Source of the DNA: an uncultured Blautia sp.
Lineage (GTDB): Bacteria; Bacillota; Clostridia; Lachnospirales; Lachnospiraceae
Direction: 5' to 3'
Assembly (NCBI GenBank): GCA_900556555.1
Contig: USPF01000017.1
Span: forward strand, 1 to 40,149
Length of the DNA: 40,149 bases
Positions 33,098-40,149 of this stretch are shown one piece after another; positions within the stretch are counted from its first letter, which is position 1, and the number at the start of each line of letters is the position of its first letter. Both the position numbers and the translations under genes were made by a program. The notes beneath the pieces were generated by a model. That model did no database searches, was not told the origin of the DNA, and worked only from the letters and a program-made list of their open reading frames with translations.

Positions 33098-36000
33098 TTA
33101 ATTATTTGAATCCTCTTTTTTCTCAGGGACACGAATCTGCTGCACAGTATAAGTTCCATCGGCATTCTTTACAAATCTGTTTACATATGCATCTGTATCC
33201 GTATTGGTATTTGGTGCTTCTTTTTCATTTACAAATTTGGCTTTTCCATGTGTCCATTCTGTATTTGCTCTCTCGTCTACCTTTGAACCACCCAATGTAA
33301 AAGTAATACTACTGTTGTCTGGCTTAACACTGCAGGTGCTCTGATTGTCACTCACAGATTTTAGCTTATATTTCTGTGTGTCCAATTCGGTGACTTTATA
33401 TGTTCCTTTTGGAAGATTTGTCAGCGTTTCTGCATCCTTGGTTTTTTCTCCTTCGCCAAATCCTACGGTTCTGTAATATGTATCTGTTGCCGGAGCATTG
33501 TCTGCAACACCCGGTTTTCTGTATTCGATTTTAAAGGTAAAGATTGGTGCACCTTCCAAATCAATATTTCCAGGTTTTGTAATCTCCTTTGTAATGTCGA
33601 TTTTACCAGACACAACTTCAACCTTATATATTCCGTATGATTTTGATGCATCTTTGGAATTCACAGCAGCCACCAGATATTGGCCATTGGTCTCTGTACC
33701 ATTTACATTTCCATTTGTATTTGTATTACTATCAGCCTTTGGTTTTCCTGCATCATAGGTAACCTTAAGATAAAATTCCGTTGTATCAGTTGGATATTCC
33801 TTTGCCATGTCTTCAACTGTAATTTTTTCTGTACAGGAAGCATCGCGATACCATTCCATTACAAAGTCTTCAGCTTCTACGCCATTATAGTGTTTATAAT
33901 TGGATTCGTTGAAAAGCTTCTTTAATGTTGCTTCATCTGTTGGAACGTTCTCACCGAGAAAGATTTTTTCTTTCGCATTATTTACAGTCAAGTCTACTTT
34001 CACGTTAACTGTCGGCTGTGGTAAGATTGCATCTCCATATCCTGTACATATTTTAGAATCAGGAGAAATATTGGTTTCAACTCCGTTGCCTCCGATGTAA
34101 TCTTCCTGGGCTTTTACCATAATTGTTTTATGCCATTGATTATTTTCCTTGCCTTTAGCCGGAATTGTCTGATCTCTCCATACGATATACTGATTTCCGG
34201 TGTCTTTATCGTAATGTACCATTCCACCATTTTTTAAAGTAATTCCATTTTCAATTCCCGGATAATCTTTCGTAATTGGGTTTCCGTTATCGTCCAGAAT
34301 AACAAATCTCGGGTCAATAACATCTCTGATTTCTGTTGCCGCAATCGCTACTTCTTTTGTAATCGTGTCTTGCAGTTTCTTGAACAGTTCTTTCAATTCG
34401 CCCATATTCTCTGCGGTTCCATCTTTTGTAATAGTCTGTTTCGCTATGGAAGAGGCTGTAATGTCAATATTGTAAGTTCTCTTATCCCAATCAACAACAT
34501 GTACTGTCTTGTCATACTCCATGGAGGAATCTATAAGTTCCTGCTTTGTCACATTTACAATCTCATAATAGCCTCCGCTCTTATCTGTATACTCCGTTTC
34601 TCCATCTGACAAATATAAGGTTGCAACTGCAGTACCCTCTTCGTTTACTTTGACCTTTACCACCCAAGTTTCCAGGGAAGGTATATAACCGCTTGGTGCC
34701 TGTGTTTCCTGTAAGGTATAAGTTCCTTCTTTTAATTTGGAAAATTTCACGTTTCCGGTTTCTGTTGAAGTAGCTGGCTGAATCACATTGCCTTCACTAT
34801 CCATCAAAGCAAACTTAGCGCCTTCCAGTGGCTCGTTGTTTTTATTTACCTTTTTTAATAATAAGTCTGCCATAGGAACTTCTGTAACTTCAGAAATTGT
34901 TGCCTCCGGAAGGGTAAATTTCATATTACAGTTGGATTGATATGCTCCTCTTTCCATATAGAGAATTGTCAACTTATGTTCTTTCTGTTTTTCCATTGTT
35001 GACAAAGCTGCCTTCTCTTTTTCTGTATATCCTTCATGGAGAATATACTTCCAAAGGTCTACCTTTCCTTTCAAAGCATTATGTATACCACCCAAATCAA
35101 TGACAACTTTTTTTCCATCTAAAATTACCCAAAGGTCGTCATCACCTATAAATTCATAATTTAAGGGTCCTACATAATCTCCTATCTTGAAATCCACATC
35201 ATAACGCATTCCGAAATAGAAATTGTGAGTATTGGCCTCTTCTTCATAATCAAATTTTACAGAATCTAATGGAAAGAAATCGTTTCCAGCCTTCACAAAC
35301 GCTCCGTTGCCTTCTACTCTATCCAAAGTATATGTATCACCAAGCTGCTTAAATTTTAAAACATACTCGTTTTTATTATAAACTTTTCTGAGATATCTTG
35401 TTTCTCCTTTCGTTTCCGACCGATTCTTTTGAAATGTAATGCTTGAATCTGAACTCTCAAAAAATCCTGGCTGCGGAACAGAGAAAATCACATCTCCCTT
35501 TTCATCTAAACCTTCTACAAGGCCTGTGTATGGATTATCGTGATAATAATCCTCTCCCCCATACTGCTTTTGCCAATTACTATGTGGTGCCAGAGAACGA
35601 AATCCTTCATAATTTTTCTCATCGACTCCGGCTGTCATTCTATTTTGACTACTTCCGCCATAATCATCATAATTTAAAGGCATATTGATTGAATACTTTG
35701 TCCCACGATAATCAGTCCCGGCTTTAACTGTATAATCATAAAAGGTAGTAGCTCCTGAAACTTCTTTTTCTTTTGGGGAATAATAAACTTTTATATGCGT
35801 ATCTTTAGCAACTTTAATCTCTGCAAATTCGCCTTCTGTCAAATCTTTCCTATCAAGAACCACTCTTTCTACATTCCAGTTAGTTGCCTTTGCGTAATTG
35901 TTTACTTTTCCTCCTACCGGAAGTGCCAACACATCATCTGCATAAATTTTTTCATTATTCATATTATAATGCTCAATAGTGATTTCGACTTCTGAATCAC

Positions 36001-36802
36001 CTTCCTGAACAATTACATATTTGGAAAAATGAGGAGTCTCAAATACAACGTTTCCTTGTTCATCGACAGTTCCCTGCATATCTTCTGCCATATTGCTATC
36101 ATCAACATGCAGTACGGATGCTTCCTGTCCTGATTCAATAATTGGCGTATCTACTGTAACCTGTACATTTCCATTTGGCTGTACTTCTTCGCTGTTTACC
36201 AAAAATTTAATATCATATGCAACTATATTTTCAATTGCAACTTTCTTTTCAATCGCCTGATCTTCTGCTGCTTTCTCAAGCTGTTCTACTTCTGCTTCGT
36301 CTGTAATCTCTATAGCAGAAAGTACTGCCTCCTCTGGTAAAACACCTTTTTCAGCAACTACCTTGACGGTAGCACCATTCACTTCCTGAACCCATTCCTG
36401 CAAAGCCACCTCATTTCTTTCGGTCTCTGCCGGAGTTTCTTCCTGCACAGGCTCTTCTGTTTCATCTTGAGTTGGAGTTTCTGGTGTTTCTGGAACTTCC
36501 GGTGTTTCCGGCTCTGTAACTGTTTCTGTCGGAACTTCTGTGTCTACAGGCTCTTCTGTTGGTTCCTCTGTTGGTACGGTTTCCGATGTTTCCGTCATCA
36601 GCGTTTCTGTTTCCGTTATATCTTCTGGAACTGGTTCATCGGCTGCTGCCGGTTCTGTTTCCTCGATTACAGGCTCTTCCGTTATTGCCTGTACTTCTGT
36701 TCCGTTTTCTTCTGCTGCCATGGATACGACATTACTGCTCAGAACGAGTGTCATACATAAAATCATGGCAAGCCATCTTCTCACTCTGCTATTCTTCTTC
36801 AT
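33098..36802 (-). CDS. Large fibro-slime/SpaA-type surface adhesin
   Basis: A 1234-residue secreted protein. Signal peptide at residues 1-30 ('MAAEENG'); a Thr/Glu/Pro-rich stalk to about 130; a ZU5-like beta region to about 270; a fibro-slime/PA14-like domain at about 352-630 ('TFYDY', 'FIGDDDLWVILDGKKVVIDLGG', 'LTILYMERG'); a SpaA/Cna-B domain at about 645-722 ('LLLKKVNKNNEPLEGAKFAL', 'YTLQETQAPSGY'); and further beta domains ending in a Cna-B-like fold ('GTYKVTELDTQKYKL'). It ends EKKEDSNN with no LPxTG, membrane helix or other anchor. It is likely held by the neighbouring fibres or another protein. The ATG at 36802 overlaps the previous gene by 14 bases. Confidence 0.88.
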   Translation of the reverse strand: MKKNSRVRRWLAMILCMTLVLSSNVVSMAAEENGTEVQAITEEPVIEETEPAAADEPVPEDITETETLMTETSETVPTEEPTEEPVDTEVPTETVTEPETPEVPETPETPTQDETEEPVQEETPAETERNEVALQEWVQEVNGATVKVVAEKGVLPEEAVLSAIEITDEAEVEQLEKAAEDQAIEKKVAIENIVAYDIKFLVNSEEVQPNGNVQVTVDTPIIESGQEASVLHVDDSNMAEDMQGTVDEQGNVVFETPHFSKYVIVQEGDSEVEITIEHYNMNNEKIYADDVLALPVGGKVNNYAKATNWNVERVVLDRKDLTEGEFAEIKVAKDTHIKVYYSPKEKEVSGATTFYDYTVKAGTDYRGTKYSINMPLNYDDYGGSSQNRMTAGVDEKNYEGFRSLAPHSNWQKQYGGEDYYHDNPYTGLVEGLDEKGDVIFSVPQPGFFESSDSSITFQKNRSETKGETRYLRKVYNKNEYVLKFKQLGDTYTLDRVEGNGAFVKAGNDFFPLDSVKFDYEEEANTHNFYFGMRYDVDFKIGDYVGPLNYEFIGDDDLWVILDGKKVVIDLGGIHNALKGKVDLWKYILHEGYTEKEKAALSTMEKQKEHKLTILYMERGAYQSNCNMKFTLPEATISEVTEVPMADLLLKKVNKNNEPLEGAKFALMDSEGNVIQPATSTETGNVKFSKLKEGTYTLQETQAPSGYIPSLETWVVKVKVNEEGTAVATLYLSDGETEYTDKSGGYYEIVNVTKQELIDSSMEYDKTVHVVDWDKRTYNIDITASSIAKQTITKDGTAENMGELKELFKKLQDTITKEVAIAATEIRDVIDPRFVILDDNGNPITKDYPGIENGITLKNGGMVHYDKDTGNQYIVWRDQTIPAKGKENNQWHKTIMVKAQEDYIGGNGVETNISPDSKICTGYGDAILPQPTVNVKVDLTVNNAKEKIFLGENVPTDEATLKKLFNESNYKHYNGVEAEDFVMEWYRDASCTEKITVEDMAKEYPTDTTEFYLKVTYDAGKPKADSNTNTNGNVNGTETNGQYLVAAVNSKDASKSYGIYKVEVVSGKIDITKEITKPGNIDLEGAPIFTFKIEYRKPGVADNAPATDTYYRTVGFGEGEKTKDAETLTNLPKGTYKVTELDTQKYKLKSVSDNQSTCSVKPDNSSITFTLGGSKVDERANTEWTHGKAKFVNEKEAPNTNTDTDAYVNRFVKNADGTYTVQQIRVPEKKEDSNN

Positions 36803-37004
36803 ATCCGCTTTCTTCTCCTTCCCTTTTGTTTTCAACGCTTTGTTCTAATGCGCTGTCTATAAGCTTTATTAATTCCAGAGCGCTGCGGAAATATTGTTTG
36901 TTCTGTCTCTCTACCCATGTAATGGACCCCTGCCAGGTGGCATTCTGTCTGTGCTGAATCTCCAATAAGAAAACAGCTCCGTCCTTTGTTACAGAGTGTT
37001 TCAT
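36789..37004 (-). CDS. Small RQNATWQG-motif protein, copy B
   Basis: A 71-residue cytoplasmic-looking protein. Residues about 11-50 ('FLLEIQHRQNATWQGSITWVERQ...FRSALELIKLIDSALE') match the C-terminal third of the 149-residue protein encoded at 37240-37689. The tail is Glu- and Lys-rich. The ATG at 37004 is chosen because GGAGGT lies ten bases upstream. Its stop codon lies 13 bases inside the adhesin gene, so adhesin translation may depend on it. I do not recognise a named family or a function. Its place as first gene after the switch promoter suggests a regulatory or assembly role. Confidence 0.75.
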   Translation of the reverse strand: MKHSVTKDGAVFLLEIQHRQNATWQGSITWVERQNKQYFRSALELIKLIDSALEQSVENKREGEESGYEEE

Positions 37005-37048
37005 GTCTGTCCGCACCTCCTTCTTGTTTTCTTTCATTTGATGTACCC

Positions 37049-37091
37049 ATTGTAGTAAAGTTACCATTACGAAAAGCATTACAACCATTAT
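37049..37091 (-). promoter_or_regulatory. Activator-type promoter of the surface-fibre operon
   Basis: On the minus strand a -10 TACAAT (37049-37054) has a very poor -35 (GCTTTT at 37072-37077, 17 bp upstream). Over and upstream of that -35 lie direct copies of (G/A)TAATG, at 37065-37070, 37077-37082 and 37086-37091. Direct repeats across the -35 are how SARP/BTAD regulators bind, so the adjacent regulator may switch this operon on. The spacing (12 and 9 bp) is not fully regular. Confidence 0.5.
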
Positions 37092-37167
37092 AAATTTGTA
37101 ATTTTTTTATTTTTTTGCAGAAAAATATGTTCGCGGCCAAACAAAATCCTCTGAAAACATAACAAAA

Positions 37168-37197
37168 GACCGCTGTACCACAAGGAGTACAGCAGTC
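37168..37197 (-). terminator. Terminator after the regulator operon
   Basis: GCTGTAC and GTACAGC form a stem, extended past one mismatch by GAC/GTC, with TTTTGTTATGTTTT following on the minus strand. It separates the regulator and copy-A gene from the fibre operon promoter. Confidence 0.8.
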
Positions 37198-37239
37198 TCT
37201 TATATTCTGTTTCTTCTATATTATTATATTCTTAACCCG

Positions 37240-37689
37240 TTATTCTTTATAAGCAGCCAATGCATTGTCCAAAAGTACCAGAAATTCCAATGCACTGCGA
37301 AATTCCAGCGTTTTTCCTCTCTCTTTCCACATAACCTGCCCCTGCCAGGTGGCATTTTGGCGGTACTGCACATGCAGCAGAAAGGTTCCGCATGTTCCAC
37401 TCTGTTTCATCAGAAAGTCTTTGCTGATAACAGGTTTTGGCAATCGTTTTCTTCTTTTTATTTCGTTGGAGTCATTCACAAATTCCCGAAGCTGCTCTGC
37501 CGCCTGCGGAAAATCAATCCTGTCATAAAACGCCTCCAAAATCCGCAATAACTGCATAGTATCTTTTATTATTTCCGGCTGTTCTGCATAATAATGATAG
37601 ATTCTTCCTTCTATTCGATTGTCCTTTACATTGTCCACACAAATACAGACCAGATTCGGAGCCGCAAGTCCAAGGTTCATCTGTTTCAT
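37240..37689 (-). CDS. Small RQNATWQG-motif protein, copy A
   Basis: A 149-residue protein. Residues 1-75 are mixed helix and strand ('LVCICVDNVKDNRIEGRIYHYY', 'LLRILEAFYDRIDFPQ'), and residues about 100-147 ('FLLHVQYRQNATWQGQVMWKERGKTLEFRSALEFLVLLDNAL') are paralogous to copy B. No signal peptide or membrane segment. The 'CVDNVKDNRIEGRIYHYY' start recalls regions that respond to signals but I cannot name the fold. It lies 22 bases after the BTAD regulator and probably shares its transcript. It may assist or control that regulator; this is inferred. Confidence 0.8.
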   Translation of the reverse strand: MKQMNLGLAAPNLVCICVDNVKDNRIEGRIYHYYAEQPEIIKDTMQLLRILEAFYDRIDFPQAAEQLREFVNDSNEIKRRKRLPKPVISKDFLMKQSGTCGTFLLHVQYRQNATWQGQVMWKERGKTLEFRSALEFLVLLDNALAAYKE

Positions 37690-37711
37690 ATTTCTCTACC
37701 CCTGTTCCTTC

Positions 37712-38965
37712 CTAATTCCAGTAAGATTCATTCTCTTGAAACCGAATGTGCGAATTACTGCTTTCTGTATCTGCTACTGAAGAAACGTAATACTGCAGGT
37801 TCTGTTTCCATGTCTTATGATTTTCTGTAAATCTGCTCAAAATCCTGTCATAAATAATATCACAGTTTTCTCTGTTTGTGCCTACCAGCATAATCAAAAA
37901 CTGAGAAGGGCTGTATTTCGTAAAGAAATCGCCCCGGCGCAAGGAGCCTTTAATAGATTTATGGAGATTGTTAGACAGCACTTCTAACTTTTCGCTGCTT
38001 TCCATAGGTATCCCCTGCCTGTCTGTAATGGAACAGATCATCAGGAAAACAGAGCGGCCGTTTCTCTCTATCATCCTTCTTACCAGACGGTAGCTGTCAC
38101 GAAAACTTGGTAACTGCACATAAAAAGCACCGTTTTCGTAGCTTTTTTCTTTTAAACCTTCTTTGATTTCGTCTGCATCCTGGTATTTCTGGCTCATTTT
38201 GCTACTCATCTCATGAAACTGGTTCATCATTTTTTCTGAAGGTGTGATTCCCAGTTCTTCAAAGAACATTTTCGATGTTTCTTCATAATAGCCGCGTGCT
38301 TCTTTGTAGCGGTTTAATGCTATCAGGGCATCTATTCTATAGGTCTGGTATTCATCAAATGGATAAATTTCCACTGCTGTGCGGGTCAGTTCCAGGATTG
38401 TTTCGTACTCTTTTTGTTCCTTGAGATATTCACATACTTCTGTTATTGCGTAGGCGTAAAGGTTTTTGTACTGAACACTGAGTATAATGACCCAGTCCTC
38501 CCCTGACAATCCAGGAAGAAATTCACCCCGGTACAGCCTGCAAGCTTCTAAAAGGAGCTTTCCTCTTTTTTCCTTGTCTGTCTCGTTTTTGGCCTGTTCT
38601 ACCAGTTTTACGAATTCCAACACATCAATATACAGAGGAACTGGACTTTCCCATTTATAAAGTCCCTTTTCTATATGAAGGTACTCATATTCAGGAAGGC
38701 ATGTAGCTGACAACATTTTCTTTAATCGAAATACTGTTACCCTCAGGTTATTTGCCACATTGGCTAAATCCTCTCTTCCGAAAAGTTCTCCCCAAAGCTG
38801 GGTTCTGGGGATACCACCCTCCGGTGTCCCGGTTGCATGCAAAAGTATCTGCAGCAGCTTCATGGCGTTGGTTGCTGTATTACGTTTGAAGGATATTGGC
38901 TGGCCATCATAGCTCATAGAAAACTTTCCCAGCATGTTTACATATAAAATTGGTTCATTTTCCAT
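37712..38965 (-). CDS. BTAD/SARP-type transcriptional regulator with degenerate GGDEF-like domain
   Basis: A 417-residue protein. Residues 1-100 form an OmpR-like winged helix ('NMLGKFSMSYDGQPISFKR...LRVTVFRLKKML'), residues about 105-245 a bacterial transcriptional activator domain of helical repeats ('RGEFLPGLSGEDWVIILSVQYKNLYAYAITE'), and residues about 285-400 a domain with the GGDEF-like order 'SVFLMICSITD...LHKSIKGSLRRGDFFTKYSPSQFLIML' but without the GG(D/E)EF active site, so it would sense rather than make a nucleotide. Its start codon is preceded by a run of 11 G in place of a normal ribosome binding site. It sits directly upstream of the fibre locus and is the likely master activator. 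Confidence 0.85.
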   Translation of the reverse strand: MENEPILYVNMLGKFSMSYDGQPISFKRNTATNAMKLLQILLHATGTPEGGIPRTQLWGELFGREDLANVANNLRVTVFRLKKMLSATCLPEYEYLHIEKGLYKWESPVPLYIDVLEFVKLVEQAKNETDKEKRGKLLLEACRLYRGEFLPGLSGEDWVIILSVQYKNLYAYAITEVCEYLKEQKEYETILELTRTAVEIYPFDEYQTYRIDALIALNRYKEARGYYEETSKMFFEELGITPSEKMMNQFHEMSSKMSQKYQDADEIKEGLKEKSYENGAFYVQLPSFRDSYRLVRRMIERNGRSVFLMICSITDRQGIPMESSEKLEVLSNNLHKSIKGSLRRGDFFTKYSPSQFLIMLVGTNRENCDIIYDRILSRFTENHKTWKQNLQYYVSSVADTESSNSHIRFQENESYWN

Positions 38966-38976
38966 ATCGCATTCTA

Positions 38977-38987
38977 CCCCCCCCCCC
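38977..38987 (-). repeat. G11 homopolymer at the ribosome binding site of the regulator
   Basis: Eleven uninterrupted C on the plus strand are a G11 run on the coding strand, 11 bases before the regulator's ATG, with no other ribosome binding site present. Poly-G tracts of this length slip during replication and are a known phase-variation device. Confidence 0.9.
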
Positions 38988-39040
38988 TAAAATTTCTATA
39001 TTTCCATCATTCATTTTTGTATGTAATTTGTACTTTTTTC

Positions 39041-39046
39041 ATTATA
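39041..39046 (-). promoter_or_regulatory. Probable -10 box of the regulator gene
   Basis: A consensus TATAAT on the minus strand, about 75 bases before the ATG, without a good -35. The G11 tract is downstream of the start of transcription, so tract length would change translation rather than promoter spacing. Confidence 0.5.
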
Positions 39047-39115
39047 GCAAGTTGTTTTCACTTTTTCCAGCCCTATTCCTGTAAAATATTCATTTCTGCT
39101 GACAGACAAATGGAA

Positions 39116-39148
39116 AAGGTCATCTACGTTTGTGGCGTAAATGACCTT
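39116..39148. terminator. Bidirectional hairpin terminator
   Basis: AAGGTCAT and ATGACCTT form an 8-bp stem, with a TTTTTG run on the plus side and TTTTCC on the minus side. It overlaps the end of the decayed gene and shields the regulator promoter. Confidence 0.75.
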
Positions 39149-39500
39149 GTTTTTGTCTTGAAATCTGGGAATATATTTACAACTCTATTCCTTCCATCTG
39201 CACTTTCAACAGTCCATTTTTTATTCTGGGATAAGCCACAATAAAAATCATATCCCGCATTAGAATCTTCTACCAACACTTTTGCCGGAAGTACATTTCC
39301 GGGCAAGGTTTTTGTGCCGTAAATTCTGTATAATTCATTATAAGTCTGTTTGATTGTCGCATATTTTCCTGATTCTCTTATTCCATAAATCTCTTCTACG
39401 CTATAAGGCAAAGTTTCCAGGCCTTCTCTTGTTACAATAACAAAATAATTATCTGATTGTTAAACACATTTTGCAAACTCCGTTGATGTTACAAAAGCAT
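39124..39500 (-). pseudogene. Decayed gene downstream of DUF4869
   Basis: An ATG at 39500 follows GGAGGG just after the DUF4869 stop codon, but reads ATG CTT TTG TAA. One extra base in the T-run would open the frame 'FVTSTEFAKCV', which then meets a TAA, after which 'QSDNYFVIVTREGLETLPYSVEEIYGIRESGKY...LPAKVLVEDSNAGYDFYCGL' continues as good protein-like sequence. The end runs into a terminator hairpin and looks cut short. So there is a frameshift, a stop and probable 3' loss. The LVEDSNAGYDF stretch recalls proteins with a TOPRIM-like or nuclease part, but I do not name it. Confidence 0.6.
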
Positions 39501-39507
39501 TGCCCTC

Positions 39508-39948
39508 CTATCTTACAATCATACCGGCAATGGGAACAAGTTCTTCCATACTGTGTACAATCTGATTAGTATTTAAAATCCTAAGAGTAAATCTATTTTC
39601 TCCAAAATCCATAAGATGCCGGAGATTAATTGTGATATCCTTCTCTTCACCCATCTTTAAAATCCATTTTGCACAATTATCTCCACAAGTGGAAGCATTA
39701 AAAATTTTATCAGGAACCCTATGAATCAAAATCAATGTTTTTACGCCTCCTGATAATTCTCTGGGTGTAATCCCTCCCAGTACCGGACTATCAATAATTC
39801 GAGGACTGATTACCACAGATTTATCAACATCTAAAATCATTTGTCTGGAAAAATCATCCATAATCCATTCATCTTCATAAGTGTTCTTAAAATACACCGC
39901 AGGATTGTAAATCGCTTCCGGCATATCTCCATAATAAACATTAAGCAT
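39508..39948 (-). CDS. DUF4869 family protein
   Basis: A 146-residue protein beginning MLNVYYGDMPEAIYNPAVYF, with 'IDSPVLGGITPRELSGGVKTLILIH' and 'FNASTCGDNCAKWILKM', which I recognise as DUF4869. The function is unknown. It has no signal peptide. The ATG follows AGGAAAAC. The downstream gene it would normally be expressed with is decayed here. It lies 40 bases after a terminator and has no clear promoter of its own, so it may be poorly expressed. Confidence 0.85.
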   Translation of the reverse strand: MLNVYYGDMPEAIYNPAVYFKNTYEDEWIMDDFSRQMILDVDKSVVISPRIIDSPVLGGITPRELSGGVKTLILIHRVPDKIFNASTCGDNCAKWILKMGEEKDITINLRHLMDFGENRFTLRILNTNQIVHSMEELVPIAGMIVR

Positions 39949-39988
39949 ATCTGTTTTCCTGCTTTCTAAACTCCATTTATTTGTGAAA

Positions 39989-40020
39989 AGACCTCGAAAA
40001 GATTTCTCTTTTCAAGGTCT
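39989..40020. terminator. Terminator of the gene at the right edge
   Basis: AGACCT and AGGTCT extend through GAAAAGA/TCTTTTC in a long stem with one unpaired base on each side; minus-strand TTTTC and plus-strand ATATTTTAA follow. It lies 21 bases past the partial gene's stop codon. Confidence 0.8.
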
Positions 40021-40040
40021 ATATTTTAATAAATTATCTC

Positions 40041-40149
40041 TTAATACAATTTCGCCCCTGCCGGAATTTTATCATCCAGGATCAGAACATTGAGTCCTTC
40101 TCTTCCTTCTACAAGGTGTGTAGCGGAAATAATCATACCACAAGAGTCA
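40041..40149 (-). CDS. C-terminal end of an unidentified protein (partial)
   Basis: The last 35 codons of a minus-strand gene that begins beyond the right edge, ending 'HLVEGREGLNVLILDDKIPAGAKLY' and a TAA. The frame is open to the edge, and a strong terminator follows. I do not recognise the family. A chance open frame of this length is possible but the terminator supports a real gene end. Confidence 0.6.
   Translation of the reverse strand, partial: DSCGMIISATHLVEGREGLNVLILDDKIPAGAKLY

Noticed and set aside
33098..33200. A sortase motif at the adhesin's C-terminus
   Set aside because: The sequence ends in charged residues with no LPxTG-like motif or hydrophobic helix.
36467..36957. Overlapping plus-strand frames rich in Phe/Cys or Ser/Val
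   Set aside because: They mirror the Thr/Glu/Pro-rich stalk of the adhesin in other frames; low complexity, not genes.
36832..37140. A 102-codon minus-strand frame overlapping copy B
   Set aside because: It is out of frame with the RQNATWQG protein, which has a strong ribosome binding site and a paralogue; this frame has neither.

Overview
The window looks like a chromosomal stretch of a low-GC Gram-positive gut anaerobe, most likely a Lachnospiraceae member (Blautia/Ruminococcus/Dorea type). This rests on strong AGGAGG-type ribosome binding sites, sigma-A promoters, a fused FeoA-FeoB, DUF4358/MBOAT/DHHW and SipW/camelysin gene sets, and intracellular arabinosidases with LacI- and ArsR-type regulators. 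No rRNA, tRNA, CRISPR array, transposase or phage gene was seen. Most genes are on the minus strand and ordinary host-like.

Layout. (1) 1-9.5 kb: arabinose-containing glycan use. A GH127 beta-L-arabinofuranosidase, an ABC solute-binding lipoprotein and a permease (cut by the left edge) form one minus-strand operon behind a LacI regulator with palindromic operators. Next comes a GH43 gene, an ArsR-type regulator with a large C-terminal domain, a GH51 alpha-L-arabinofuranosidase and a small DUF6171 protein. (2) 9.5-13.4 kb: a two-gene chromate-type transporter, then malQ with its own LacI regulator. (3) 13.6-17.2 kb: an Rpn-type nuclease with a likely internal start for a C-terminal partner, an AGCS amino acid:sodium symporter, and a CorA-type channel. 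(4) 17.3-22.6 kb: metal handling: an ArsR sensor, FeoAB, and a Zn/Cd-type P1B ATPase whose HMA domain is a separate gene. (5) 22.6-25.8 kb: a DUF4358 lipoprotein - MBOAT acyltransferase - DHHW cassette, probably for O-acylating an exported polymer. (6) 25.8-26.6 kb: ferritin plus a Bfd-like [2Fe-2S] protein.

(7) 26.7-39.0 kb is the most interesting part: a surface-fibre locus of about 12 kb with two SipW-type signal peptidases, five TasA/camelysin-like secreted proteins, a 1234-residue fibro-slime/SpaA adhesin without its own anchor, a protein with a sortase-like KTGD tail and a membrane-anchored MucBP-like protein. Upstream sit two small paralogues sharing an RQNATWQG motif and a BTAD/SARP-type regulator with a degenerate GGDEF-like C-terminus. 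The regulator's ribosome binding site is an uninterrupted run of 11 G, a classic slippage-prone tract, and the operon promoter has a good -10, a poor -35 and TAATG direct repeats. I infer a phase-variable, activator-switched matrix-fibre system. (8) 39.1-40.1 kb: a decayed gene, a DUF4869 gene and the end of an unidentified gene cut by the right edge.

Start codons were re-chosen from ribosome binding sites where the longest frame was not credible. All family assignments come from reading motifs by eye; no database search was run.
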